Shown here piece after piece: positions 44,055 to 53,058 of a stretch of DNA of 64,000 nt (positions within the stretch are counted from its first letter, which is position 1; each line of letters opens with the position of its first letter). The notes below the pieces were generated by a model. That model worked only from the letters and a program-made list of their open reading frames with translations, searched no databases and was not told the origin of the DNA. Where the stretch lies: contig NZ_JACIEP010000007.1 of the NCBI RefSeq assembly GCF_014196915.1, positions 1-64,000 on the forward strand. The letters run 5' to 3'. This stretch comes from Dysgonomonas hofstadii. Lineage in GTDB: Bacteria; Bacteroidota; Bacteroidia; Bacteroidales; Dysgonomonadaceae. The position numbers were made by a program, and so were the translations under genes.

Positions 44055-46397
44055 TTACCTGAAGTCTACAGCTTTCATCACTCTGAATTTATCCTCATTT
44101 TCACTTCTTATGCTTAATGTGACAGACTCCCATTGGGGCACCCAACCTCCACATATATCGGCAAGTCTAATCATTCTGAATTTATGATAACCCTTGGCCA
44201 ATGCTATTGATTTATCGTTATTCGAATTCCTTTTAACAAAACCTTCGTTACTAATCAAGAGTTTATCATTAATCCAAAACTGATCGCAATTGGTACTGAA
44301 ATAATACACAGCGTCAATAGGAATGGTAATATAGCCTTCTACAATAACACTTCGGGCATTTCCCTCCGTCAGTAAGCTGTTGTTTTTTATTCTGTCTTTC
44401 AATAGTTGAGGTTCCTCTATAATTTCCTCTAAGACAGGAATTTTTGCAAAAAGATTATCTACCTTATTTTCAAAACCTGTATAGTATTTCACTTTTAATC
44501 CTCTATAGTCAGGAGTTTTTTCTATAGAAGGGATAAAATCCTGTTTTTCGATATGAATAGTCCTAACTTCCCCCAATTTACCTAAAAGTAATAGCGAACG
44601 AACCTTTAAGGTTTTTGTTTCATCAAATATCAGAGGAGTTTTGTACACTGCCGATTTATCATTGGGCTCCGTTCCATCTGTTGTATAGAGTATTGTAACC
44701 GGTTCTGTTGTACAAAGGTCCAAAATAATATTAGTATTAAATGCAACAAAATTAGCAGATGGTACATTTTTTTGCTCAGGAAGAGGAATATAGTAATTCA
44801 CCTTGTGCATATCTAATCTCACTCTCTGATTATCCAGCCTTCTTAAAAATTCTTTATAGTTTTTATTATCGGGCTTGCTCCATGCCACTTCGGCCAAAGC
44901 TATTAAACGTGGATAAGTGTACCATTCAAATAAATCCTCAGTTGGAATGTATTCAGCCCAAGTAGCAGCTTGTGTCCCTAGTATTTGATTATGTTTTGAT
45001 ACATCAAGACTTTCCGGAACCGGATCCAAAGAATAAGTCTTTTCGAGTGGTACATAACGAGGAGGGGCTGGTGGTAGTAATTTGGCATCTCCCTGCGGCT
45101 GATCTAAATATACATAAGGTCTGGGTGACATTATCACATTATTTCCTAAATTAGCCGCTTCAATACCTTTTTCCAATCCTCTCCAACTCATAACCGTAGC
45201 AGAAGGGGATAAGTTACCATCCACCATTTCCTCCCAACCAATTATCTTTTTTCCTGATCGTGCAAGATAACTTTCTATTCGCCCCATAAAATAGCTTTGC
45301 AATTTATTTTCGGCCGACGCTTTTTTATCAGATACAAGTTTCAATTCTTTCATTTTCAGCTGGCATTTAGGGCATCTTTCCCATTGATACTTATCGGCTT
45401 CGTCGCCACCTAAATGAATAAAATTACTCTCGAAGAGTGGAAGTATTTCGTCTAGTATGTCTTCAATAAAGGTATATGTTTGTTCATTCCCCGCACAAAA
45501 AATATCAGAAGATATTCCCCATACATTCCTCACGCTATGTGGCCCTCCTGTACAGGAGTATTCGGGATATGCCGCAACTGCCGCGACAGCATGTCCCGGC
45601 ATATCAATCTCGGGAATAACCTCTATAAAGCGTTTTTTTGCATAGGCTACGATTTCTTTTATATCCTCTTGCGTATAATAATATGGGCCATATATAGTTC
45701 CGTCATGTTCTTTTCGTTGCGAACCGATTTTTGTAAGATCCGGGTATTTCTTTATTTCTACTCTCCAACCCTGATCGTCAGTCAAATGCCAGTGAAGTCT
45801 ATTTATCTTTAGCATTGCCATTATATCCAATTGCTTTTTTATAAAATCGACACTCCAGAAATGCCTGCCCGAATCAACTAGGAAACCACGATATGCAAAT
45901 CGGGGTTCATCGCGTATTTCTACCGAAGGTATTTTCCATTGTATGTTTTTTTGCAAATCGGGGCTTTCTATCTCAGCCGGTAATAACTGTATCATTGTTT
46001 GCATTGCATAAAATATGCCGGCCATATCACTTGCTTTTATATTAACGACTTTGTTATCCGATTTCAGCAAATATCCTTCCTGTTTTAAATTAAGATTTTC
46101 ATCTATAGTTATTCTTATTTGATTTTGCTTTTCAATACTTACGATAGGGATATCCAGACCTGTTGGATTCTTAATCTTCATTGCGAACAATCCGGCAATT
46201 CTTTGCAATTCGTCAGATTGTGTATTAATGTATATTGTCGTTTTTTCATTCAAACTGAAGAATCCTTCACTAACTGTAAGTTCGGACGGAACAGGCGTGA
46301 TATTGATGCCTGTGTTATATCTCTTTTCCGACTCTTGTCCTGTAACACCGACTGTTAATAATAAACCAAACAATATTGAGAGACTATATCTAAGCAT
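44055..46397 (-). CDS. Family 20 beta-N-acetylhexosaminidase
   Basis: A 780-residue secreted enzyme with a signal peptide (about 1-20, no lipobox). A GH20b domain (about 30-150) precedes the GH20 catalytic barrel, with the catalytic pair Asp342-Glu343 in HLGGDEADK. After the barrel a chitobiase C-terminal-type segment (about 570-620, TILYTTDGTEPND) and a PA14-like beta module (about 640-765) follow. It removes terminal beta-GlcNAc or GalNAc by substrate-assisted hydrolysis. It is the last gene of the sigma/SusCD locus, 20 bases after the GlpT-like permease, and is the only glycoside hydrolase there. Confidence 0.92.
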   Translation of the reverse strand: MLRYSLSILFGLLLTVGVTGQESEKRYNTGINITPVPSELTVSEGFFSLNEKTTIYINTQSDELQRIAGLFAMKIKNPTGLDIPIVSIEKQNQIRITIDENLNLKQEGYLLKSDNKVVNIKASDMAGIFYAMQTMIQLLPAEIESPDLQKNIQWKIPSVEIRDEPRFAYRGFLVDSGRHFWSVDFIKKQLDIMAMLKINRLHWHLTDDQGWRVEIKKYPDLTKIGSQRKEHDGTIYGPYYYTQEDIKEIVAYAKKRFIEVIPEIDMPGHAVAAVAAYPEYSCTGGPHSVRNVWGISSDIFCAGNEQTYTFIEDILDEILPLFESNFIHLGGDEADKYQWERCPKCQLKMKELKLVSDKKASAENKLQSYFMGRIESYLARSGKKIIGWEEMVDGNLSPSATVMSWRGLEKGIEAANLGNNVIMSPRPYVYLDQPQGDAKLLPPAPPRYVPLEKTYSLDPVPESLDVSKHNQILGTQAATWAEYIPTEDLFEWYTYPRLIALAEVAWSKPDNKNYKEFLRRLDNQRVRLDMHKVNYYIPLPEQKNVPSANFVAFNTNIILDLCTTEPVTILYTTDGTEPNDKSAVYKTPLIFDETKTLKVRSLLLLGKLGEVRTIHIEKQDFIPSIEKTPDYRGLKVKYYTGFENKVDNLFAKIPVLEEIIEEPQLLKDRIKNNSLLTEGNARSVIVEGYITIPIDAVYYFSTNCDQFWINDKLLISNEGFVKRNSNNDKSIALAKGYHKFRMIRLADICGGWVPQWESVTLSIRSENEDKFRVMKAVDFR

Positions 46398-46417
46398 TTA
46401 TTCTATGTTTTTTTAAT

Positions 46418-47797
46418 TTAAGACTTCTTTTTCTTCCATACCAGAAGGATTAAAGAGAAGGAGATAATGGATGCTGTAATCCAAAATATGGAGGCATAAT
46501 CGAAATTATATACAGTAGTTCCGTTCTCTACACTCTTTCCCGAATCGATGAACCATCCACTTACAATATCCTGTATCCCGGCTCCCACATAACTGGCTAT
46601 TCCAACAATACCTAAAGCTGCTCCGCTCGCATTGCGGGGAACAATATCTACGGCCATCAGCCCTCCCAGAAAACATATAAGTACACCAATGGCTATTCCG
46701 AAAAGTACCATACTGAGTATATTTATGTAGATATTATTACCGGAATATAGGAAGAGGCATAAAGAAAAAGTATTCAATATGCCAAACAGAAGCGCAGGCA
46801 AATTACGATTCCCTTTGAAGAGCTTATCCGATATCCAACCCGAAAAAATAGTTCCGAATATTCCAAGCAAGGCATTTATAGATATTATCTGTGTTGCTGT
46901 TCCCAGCGAAAAGCCTTTCGATTCCTGAAGAAATAGTACTCCCCATCCATTGATCGCATATCTGCTAATGTACATAAATGCACTAAATAGGGCTAATATC
47001 CATACCCAGGGGTTTCTTAATACTGCTTTTTGCACATCCTTGGTACCTCCTTTATTATCAGTGGGGGCGATCTTTTCGTTGGTTAATACTTCTACGGTTG
47101 GCAGACCTTTACTCTGTGGAGTGTCGTGCAAGAAGAGTATAATAATCAGAACTCCTAGTATTCCTGCAACAGAAGAGCCTATAAATCCCCATTGCCAACC
47201 GCACAAGCCAACAATAGTTCCCACAAAAATAAAGGAAAGAAACTCTCCCAGATTATGGCTGGCACTAAAGAAGCCATAGTAGGTTCCTCGTTCTTTGATT
47301 GGGTACCATCGCGAAAGAGATATAATGGCAGGAGCAGCACCCATTGATTGGCTCCACCCGTTAATACCCCACATAATGGCAAATGCAATAAAAAAAATAA
47401 AACTGGAAAACCCTATGGTCGAAGATTCGGCCAACCCCAGTATTCCTACTATCAAATTAGCTAAAGTAGAAATAATGAGACCGGTAGCCATAAAACGTTT
47501 TATGTTGCTATGATCGGCAAGAAAGCCATTAATAAATTTTCCGATGGCGTAAGAGAATAATAAGACAGAACCAATAATACCCAATTGACTGGCGTTTAAT
47601 GTCCCATTTTCGAGAATAGGTTGTTTGACTACATTGAGGCTTGTGCGACAAACATAATAGAGGCTATATCCTACCGTAGCTGCAAAAAAACTAGAAAACC
47701 GCAGTCTTTTATATTTCCGTTGCTGTTCATCTTCGGTAATTGACTCAAGCTTTACCGGACTGCTTATTTTATAGAATGAAATGATTTTTTTGAACAT
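46418..47797 (-). CDS. GlpT-like organophosphate MFS transporter
   Basis: A 459-residue inner-membrane permease of the OPA branch of the MFS (GlpT, UhpT). Twelve hydrophobic segments are visible. YYVCR (Arg51) at the end of helix 1 corresponds to the phosphate-binding Arg of GlpT. SASHNLGE (His181) corresponds to its conserved His165, and KERGTYYGFF is the OPA signature. It probably exchanges an organophosphate such as sn-glycerol-3-phosphate for phosphate. It sits between a glycerophosphodiesterase and GH20 with gaps of about 20 bases, which strongly suggests glycerol-3-phosphate as cargo. Confidence 0.88.
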   Translation of the reverse strand: MFKKIISFYKISSPVKLESITEDEQQRKYKRLRFSSFFAATVGYSLYYVCRTSLNVVKQPILENGTLNASQLGIIGSVLLFSYAIGKFINGFLADHSNIKRFMATGLIISTLANLIVGILGLAESSTIGFSSFIFFIAFAIMWGINGWSQSMGAAPAIISLSRWYPIKERGTYYGFFSASHNLGEFLSFIFVGTIVGLCGWQWGFIGSSVAGILGVLIIILFLHDTPQSKGLPTVEVLTNEKIAPTDNKGGTKDVQKAVLRNPWVWILALFSAFMYISRYAINGWGVLFLQESKGFSLGTATQIISINALLGIFGTIFSGWISDKLFKGNRNLPALLFGILNTFSLCLFLYSGNNIYINILSMVLFGIAIGVLICFLGGLMAVDIVPRNASGAALGIVGIASYVGAGIQDIVSGWFIDSGKSVENGTTVYNFDYASIFWITASIISFSLILLVWKKKKS

Positions 47798-47818
47798 AAT
47801 GATGTATTCGAATCTGAA

Positions 47819-48757
47819 TCAATGATGTAGATTGCGTTTTTGCAGATAGTTAATCAGATATTGAGGACGATCCGTTTGTATGATTCTGGCACCTAACGAA
47901 TCAATCAGATAGCCATAACCTTGATCAGGACTAACTAAAGACATATCATCGTCATGCCCTCCAGCCATTGTATCCCATAGGGTATTGTACCAGATGAGCG
48001 ATTTGCCACTTAAGGTTTTCATCACTTCTTTAGGTAGGGGATTAGTATCTTTTTTGTATAACAACTCAAAGGCTACAGGAGGCATTTTCTTTATAAAATC
48101 ATTTATTATAGTTTCGCTATTTTCGTTATCGAGGCTGACTATCGGCATGTATATAATTTCATTTAAATATTTGCTAAATTGAGCTTGCACCGTTTCATAT
48201 GGCTTACTCCCTTTCATTATTATCTGCCGTTCCGTTCCAGTCTTTTTCAATAGCTCGTACACTTCGTCAAAATAGCGGTCGGCTTTGTCCAGATTGAGAA
48301 AGATCCTCCCTTTAGCAAATAAAAGAGCTTCTTCCAGTGTTGGTACCATTTCTTTGGTTCTTGCAGCACAACCATTTCTTAATTTTAATGTTTTGATGGA
48401 ATCCAGTGTCCACTCTTCTACTTTACCTTTTCCGGTAGTTGTACGATCTAATGTAGCATCATGCATCAGTATAAGGTGCCCGTCTTTGGTCCGCTGTATA
48501 TCAAGCTCTACTACGTCAACTCCCATTTTGATACAATTTTCTATTGCAGGCAATGAGTTCTCCATTGCATAGCGCCAGTCGCCACGATGTGCTACAACGA
48601 TTACTTTGTTCAGATTGGGATTCATCAGTTCGGCTCTTATTGCTTCTGTGTCTCTTATTATTGAGGATGTAGACGATGTTGTAGAAGGTGCGCAGGCTGC
48701 AAATATATACAGAAAACAAGCGATGGAAATTGCGTTGAAATTTAGTATTTTTTTCAT
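47819..48757 (-). CDS. Glycerophosphodiester phosphodiesterase lipoprotein
   Basis: A 312-residue GDPD with lipobox FAAC (Cys22). The TIM-barrel active site is complete: His57-Arg58-Gly59 (VVAHRGD), Glu66 in AMENS, Glu84 and Asp86 in VVELDI, and His99-Asp100 (ILMHD). The family cleaves glycerophosphodiesters to sn-glycerol-3-phosphate and an alcohol. It is 100 bases downstream of a second, PKD-fused GDPD and 21 bases upstream of the GlpT-like permease, so its product could feed the permease directly. The longest frame starts 14 codons upstream, but the signal sequence begins at the ATG ending at 48757. Confidence 0.92.
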   Translation of the reverse strand: MKKILNFNAISIACFLYIFAACAPSTTSSTSSIIRDTEAIRAELMNPNLNKVIVVAHRGDWRYAMENSLPAIENCIKMGVDVVELDIQRTKDGHLILMHDATLDRTTTGKGKVEEWTLDSIKTLKLRNGCAARTKEMVPTLEEALLFAKGRIFLNLDKADRYFDEVYELLKKTGTERQIIMKGSKPYETVQAQFSKYLNEIIYMPIVSLDNENSETIINDFIKKMPPVAFELLYKKDTNPLPKEVMKTLSGKSLIWYNTLWDTMAGGHDDDMSLVSPDQGYGYLIDSLGARIIQTDRPQYLINYLQKRNLHH

Positions 48758-48857
48758 AATAGTGATATAATTTGCTCCTAGCCGATAATTGATATTCATT
48801 GACCAGGAGCAAACTGAATATTTTGTTACAAAATGTTTAATATAAGAATAGCTGAAT

Positions 48858-50000
48858 CTAATTCACATATTCGTTAACTAACTCAGCATAATCTGTTTGG
48901 ATGATTTTAATTTTCTTGTTTACCAGATTATCCAGTTTAGAATAATCGCCATTCAGCATATCCAGGTCATCCTGTTCAAGATGGTTGCTAAACGAAGGTA
49001 CTCCTTTTACCAAAGCAGCATTAATGAGACTAGACTCAGTATCGGGAGCTAATTGTACCAGTTTTGCAACAGACCAGTTGGATAAATCACCTGTTGAACT
49101 GATCCATGGAAATAGTAAAGAGTTTTTGTTAGCACTGATAAAGTCATTCCCGACAGCCTGATTACGTGCGATATAGAAAACTACACGATCCATCATATAA
49201 GTATCTTCTATCATTTTTACCAGCCGTTTGGTATCTTCCGCTGTCCATCCGTCCGATAGCATTGCCCCCAAGTCTATGTTGTAATATATTTTTCCACGTC
49301 CGGATTCCAGTGCTTCTTTCAGGGTAGGGACTTTATGTTCTGTTACGTTGCCTGCATTGTCTTTCAGCGAAAGGCTTTTTATCTGTAGCAGTGACAATGC
49401 CGATACATTCCCTGTTCCGTTGGTAGTTCTGTTGACACTCTTATCGTGCATTATTACAAACTCTTTGTCGAAGGTAATCCTAATATCAATTTCTATCATT
49501 TGCACCTTTTGTTTAATTGCAGTCTCAATCGCTTTTAACGAGTTTTCGGGAGCCATGTTCGCTCCATTTGTGAGCCCCTTGTGAGTATTTGCCCGGTGGG
49601 CGCATATCCAGAATTTATTACTTTGTACAAGCTTTGTAAGTTCTACAGGGAGTTTCTCTCCCATCACCTGAATATTGATCGAACTTTCAATTATCGCTCC
49701 TCTATCATTCGTAATTTTTACTTTTACAGGATGAGTTCCATTTTGGTCATAAGTCAGTTTAATCTCTTTTTTGTCGCTTATGATCTCTCCATCTACTGTC
49801 CATACAGCAGTGCTTTCTCCTTGTACCGAATAAGAGAGAGTAATCTCCTCATTAATACAGGGAAAAGGGTTGCTCGCTTTTATAATCGACTCCTCTGGAT
49901 TAGGATCGACATTCGAATTACCCCCCCAATCGTCATATTCTGTTTTACTGCAACTCAGAAGAGCTATCAGTGCCAATAAGTAAATGTGTATGTATTTCAT
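48858..50000 (-). CDS. PKD-GDPD fusion lipoprotein
   Basis: A 380-residue lipoprotein with lipobox LLSC (Cys17) followed by an acidic EYDDW stretch typical of surface-exported Bacteroidetes lipoproteins. A PKD-like Ig domain (about 38-115) precedes a GDPD barrel (about 125-380). The active site is a variant: His135-Arg136-Ala137-Asn138 instead of HRG, then Glu152, Glu170, Asp172 and His185. The Ala/Asn change and the long insertion before APENS suggest a different substrate from the neighbouring GDPD. It is likely cell-surface exposed, handing fragments to SusCD. Confidence 0.88.
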   Translation of the reverse strand: MKYIHIYLLALIALLSCSKTEYDDWGGNSNVDPNPEESIIKASNPFPCINEEITLSYSVQGESTAVWTVDGEIISDKKEIKLTYDQNGTHPVKVKITNDRGAIIESSINIQVMGEKLPVELTKLVQSNKFWICAHRANTHKGLTNGANMAPENSLKAIETAIKQKVQMIEIDIRITFDKEFVIMHDKSVNRTTNGTGNVSALSLLQIKSLSLKDNAGNVTEHKVPTLKEALESGRGKIYYNIDLGAMLSDGWTAEDTKRLVKMIEDTYMMDRVVFYIARNQAVGNDFISANKNSLLFPWISSTGDLSNWSVAKLVQLAPDTESSLINAALVKGVPSFSNHLEQDDLDMLNGDYSKLDNLVNKKIKIIQTDYAELVNEYVN

Positions 50001-50022
50001 CTTCGTTTATTTTTAGAAAAAA

Positions 50023-51660
50023 TTAATTAGGCTGTCTATTAGTGCGTTGAGCATTTTGTCCTCTCATTGGCCATACCGAGTTGGCTGGGCCTGTGACAGA
50101 TTTATGCTTAAGAGAGAGTAAAACACTTTCTCTCTTGTCGTTTTCCATGTTTGTCACGCCTATATAGATTGTTCCATCGGAGTCAATAACCGGAGAATTC
50201 CAGCATTTGGTTTGTCCTACAGCCCATTTAGCAGCTATCTCAGGATATTTTCTTATTATCAATTCTGCCAGATCTGATAAGAATATTTCCGTTGTGCCAT
50301 CTGAGGATAAGATGTAGTATTGCCCGCCATCTGTAGCAAAATGGATATTACCGGCCTGATCTATAGCCGGAGTGCCCGATACATCTTGAGGTATACCATA
50401 ACGCCAGCGAATGCTGCCGTCCGGGTTTACAGCAACTATTCCTCCTCCTTCTGTCCCAACAGCACGTTTCAGCCCACTATATATAGTACCATCTGCCCCG
50501 ATGGCTACTCCTCCCTGATCGACTGAGCCTACCGATTCCAGTGCGCAATACCATTTTGCCTTTGGCCATTCTTCGGTAGCGTTGCCGTCTAATGCGAAAA
50601 TAACTTTACCAACAGTTTTAAAGTTTGCCAGCCCATATATTGTTCCATCACTGCCGATAGCCATTGCTGAATTGATACTTTCTTCTCCTGCATATGTATA
50701 AAATCGCCAGTCCCAATTTACTCTGGCATCTATTTCCATTTTACTGGCAGAAGCCCTGAAAAGCCCATAGATTCCGCCTTGCCAAAACAGGCGGTTCTTA
50801 TTGTCAAGCAATACCCCCGACGACACTCCTCCTCCCGGACCACCGTTACTATTATTAGCTACATAAGCTTTTCTATATCCTGTAGTTTTATCGATAGCCA
50901 GTACCGATCCGGTAGTTCCTCCGTTGCCGATGTATATAGAGTTATCTCCAATAGCGGCATTCAAGTGGTTAATCTTAGGGTTTGGAGTTCCTGAAGCAGC
51001 CCAAAAGCCATTATCTCCATACGGAACCATCCATTTTTTTGTTCCGTCACTGTTTATTGCATAAAAACGGCCATTTGTTCCATTGCCCGTACCCATATAA
51101 ATTGTACCATCGGTATCTATAGATGGCACCGCAAGGGTTGCTCCTGTAGGTAATGTGCCGTCGGCAGGATTCCACAAATTAAATTCCCACATTTGGCTGC
51201 CATCCACTTTCGAAAACTTACGAAGTATATTATCAGCAGAGGCTATGACAACATTTCCCTGAAGGTCTACGGCCGGAGATGTAGCCTGTATGTAACCAAA
51301 GGTTTTTCCTGACAGCCAATTAATATCTATCTCGCCTACACTTCTGGCTGGTTGGTCGATGTTAATCAGTCGTTTATGTTCTGATGTTCCTCCCTCCCCG
51401 GAGACTGTTAGTTTGATTGTATAGCCTCCCGGTTCGGTATATACTACTATCGGACTTGCTTCGGTCGACGTTTGTCCGTCGCCAAAGTGCCAGGTATAAG
51501 ATACCCCCTCCCCGTTACTCTTATTGTTCATTTTAATCTCGTCGCCTGCAAAGTAAGACGAACGAGCTGTGTCGAATAGGGCATAAGGAGGCTCATCGGA
51601 TGAGCTACAAGCAGCCAGCAATACAATGGTTGTGCAATAGATTATATATTTTATTTTCAT
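50023..51660 (-). CDS. PKD and PQQ-propeller surface lipoprotein
   Basis: A 545-residue lipoprotein with lipobox LAAC (Cys18). A PKD domain (about 25-105, YTWHFGDGQTS) is followed by a BamB/PQQ-like beta-propeller with repeated DGTIYxG units (for example SDGTIYIG and ADGTIYSG). It occupies the place where SusE/SusF glycan-binding lipoproteins normally sit, directly after SusD. I infer substrate capture at the surface. It has no evident catalytic residues, so a quinoprotein enzyme activity is unlikely. The spacing of 24 and 22 bases to its neighbours indicates one operon. Confidence 0.82.
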   Translation of the reverse strand: MKIKYIIYCTTIVLLAACSSSDEPPYALFDTARSSYFAGDEIKMNNKSNGEGVSYTWHFGDGQTSTEASPIVVYTEPGGYTIKLTVSGEGGTSEHKRLINIDQPARSVGEIDINWLSGKTFGYIQATSPAVDLQGNVVIASADNILRKFSKVDGSQMWEFNLWNPADGTLPTGATLAVPSIDTDGTIYMGTGNGTNGRFYAINSDGTKKWMVPYGDNGFWAASGTPNPKINHLNAAIGDNSIYIGNGGTTGSVLAIDKTTGYRKAYVANNSNGGPGGGVSSGVLLDNKNRLFWQGGIYGLFRASASKMEIDARVNWDWRFYTYAGEESINSAMAIGSDGTIYGLANFKTVGKVIFALDGNATEEWPKAKWYCALESVGSVDQGGVAIGADGTIYSGLKRAVGTEGGGIVAVNPDGSIRWRYGIPQDVSGTPAIDQAGNIHFATDGGQYYILSSDGTTEIFLSDLAELIIRKYPEIAAKWAVGQTKCWNSPVIDSDGTIYIGVTNMENDKRESVLLSLKHKSVTGPANSVWPMRGQNAQRTNRQPN

Positions 51661-51684
51661 GTCTTTTTAGTTTTAATAATGAGT

Positions 51685-53043
51685 TTATTTTGCCCCGGCA
51701 TAACCCGGATTTTGTGGATATGCTGTTGTACCTGCCAAATCAATCTCATTTTGAGGTATCGGATAGTACATCAGATAATTCCGCCCGTTAAGGGTCTTAA
51801 GCAGATCGAGCCTTCCTGTTCGTTTTATATCGAACCACCAGTATCCTTCTCCATAAAATTCACGATGCCGCTCATCTAAAATCAAATCCTGAAAGTCTGA
51901 TTCGGATAAGGCTTGAATAGCAGCGTTTGTAGGGACGTTATCGTAGCGTTTTTGTAAAAAAGCAAGCAATATATCCGCTCCGTCAACCGGACCCAGAAGT
52001 TCGGCTTTTATCAAATACATTTCGGCAATACGGCTAATCACAATAGGGGTATTAGCTTGATCGGGCGTTGGAACCAGTTGCTGCCCACTAATTCCGTTGG
52101 GGAACTTGATGACACGTTTATCATCACTACTGAATGTTGCTTTTGCCCTTCTATCCCCTTTCCTGTTTAATATGTTATCGTCGGCAAATAGAGATTGGAA
52201 AACATCTGTTGCGGGGGAATAATCCCATGTGGGGTCAACATCATTCAGTTTTTGAGAAAAAACCAATTGCCCTGTAGAACGTTTATTGGCAAGTCCGAAG
52301 ATTGTTTCTTTACTTTTTGCATCTGTAACATATATACTTGCAAATTCTTCGGAAGTATTGGCTAAAATGAAGTTGTTGTTTAACAAAACTGCATTCACAT
52401 TCTCTAAAACTTTAGTTTTGTTTCCCCTGGCTAAATAGATACGTGCAGCCAGTGCCTGTGCAGCTTCTAACGAGACATAATAACTATTGGTGAAGCCTTG
52501 AAGTATGGATAGCGCTTTTTCTATGTTACCTTCAGTAAACGCCCATACATTTTCTTCCTGCGAGATAGGAACGAGGTTCTCGTTTTGTTTGTCCAATATT
52601 GGAACATTGCCCCACCTGATAGCCATATCATAATAGATAAGAGCTCTGAAGAAATAGCCTGTTCCGCCTATTTGTTTTTCCTTAGCTGTAGGTGCACCCG
52701 AAAGAGCCTCGTATGATTCTATTAATGCATTTACCTGATTGAGAACTACAAACGATGTTTGCCAGCGGTTTTTTATGTCGCCATCACCAGGTGTCATCAT
52801 CACCGGATCTGTAAGTACCCAACCGGGGCCTTCCTTATAGTTCTCGGCCTTATAATCGAAATCGAACCATCCGTTAAACTGTTGTCTTTCTATTTCGGCA
52901 TAGACACCTGTCATCAATTTTTCGATATCGTCTGCCGTCATCTCGTCAAGAGGGATAGCATTTCTTGGCAACATCTTGTCCAATTGCGATTCACAACCTG
53001 TTATTGCCAGTAGTAGAGTTAGGAATATAATTATCTTTTTCAT
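51685..53043 (-). CDS. SusD/RagB family nutrient-binding lipoprotein
   Basis: A 452-residue lipoprotein with lipobox ITGC (Cys17). The helical SusD fold is supported by the TPR-like N-terminal two thirds (FRALIYYDMAIRWGNVPI) and the C-terminal FYGEGYWWFDIKRTGRL and YYPIPQNEIDL blocks, which are the family hallmark. It forms the lid of the SusC transporter on the cell surface. It is 15 bases downstream of SusC. The length is slightly short for a SusD, and the ligand cannot be read from the sequence. Confidence 0.93.
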   Translation of the reverse strand: MKKIIIFLTLLLAITGCESQLDKMLPRNAIPLDEMTADDIEKLMTGVYAEIERQQFNGWFDFDYKAENYKEGPGWVLTDPVMMTPGDGDIKNRWQTSFVVLNQVNALIESYEALSGAPTAKEKQIGGTGYFFRALIYYDMAIRWGNVPILDKQNENLVPISQEENVWAFTEGNIEKALSILQGFTNSYYVSLEAAQALAARIYLARGNKTKVLENVNAVLLNNNFILANTSEEFASIYVTDAKSKETIFGLANKRSTGQLVFSQKLNDVDPTWDYSPATDVFQSLFADDNILNRKGDRRAKATFSSDDKRVIKFPNGISGQQLVPTPDQANTPIVISRIAEMYLIKAELLGPVDGADILLAFLQKRYDNVPTNAAIQALSESDFQDLILDERHREFYGEGYWWFDIKRTGRLDLLKTLNGRNYLMYYPIPQNEIDLAGTTAYPQNPGYAGAK

Positions 53044-53058
53044 ATTATCATTTGAGAT

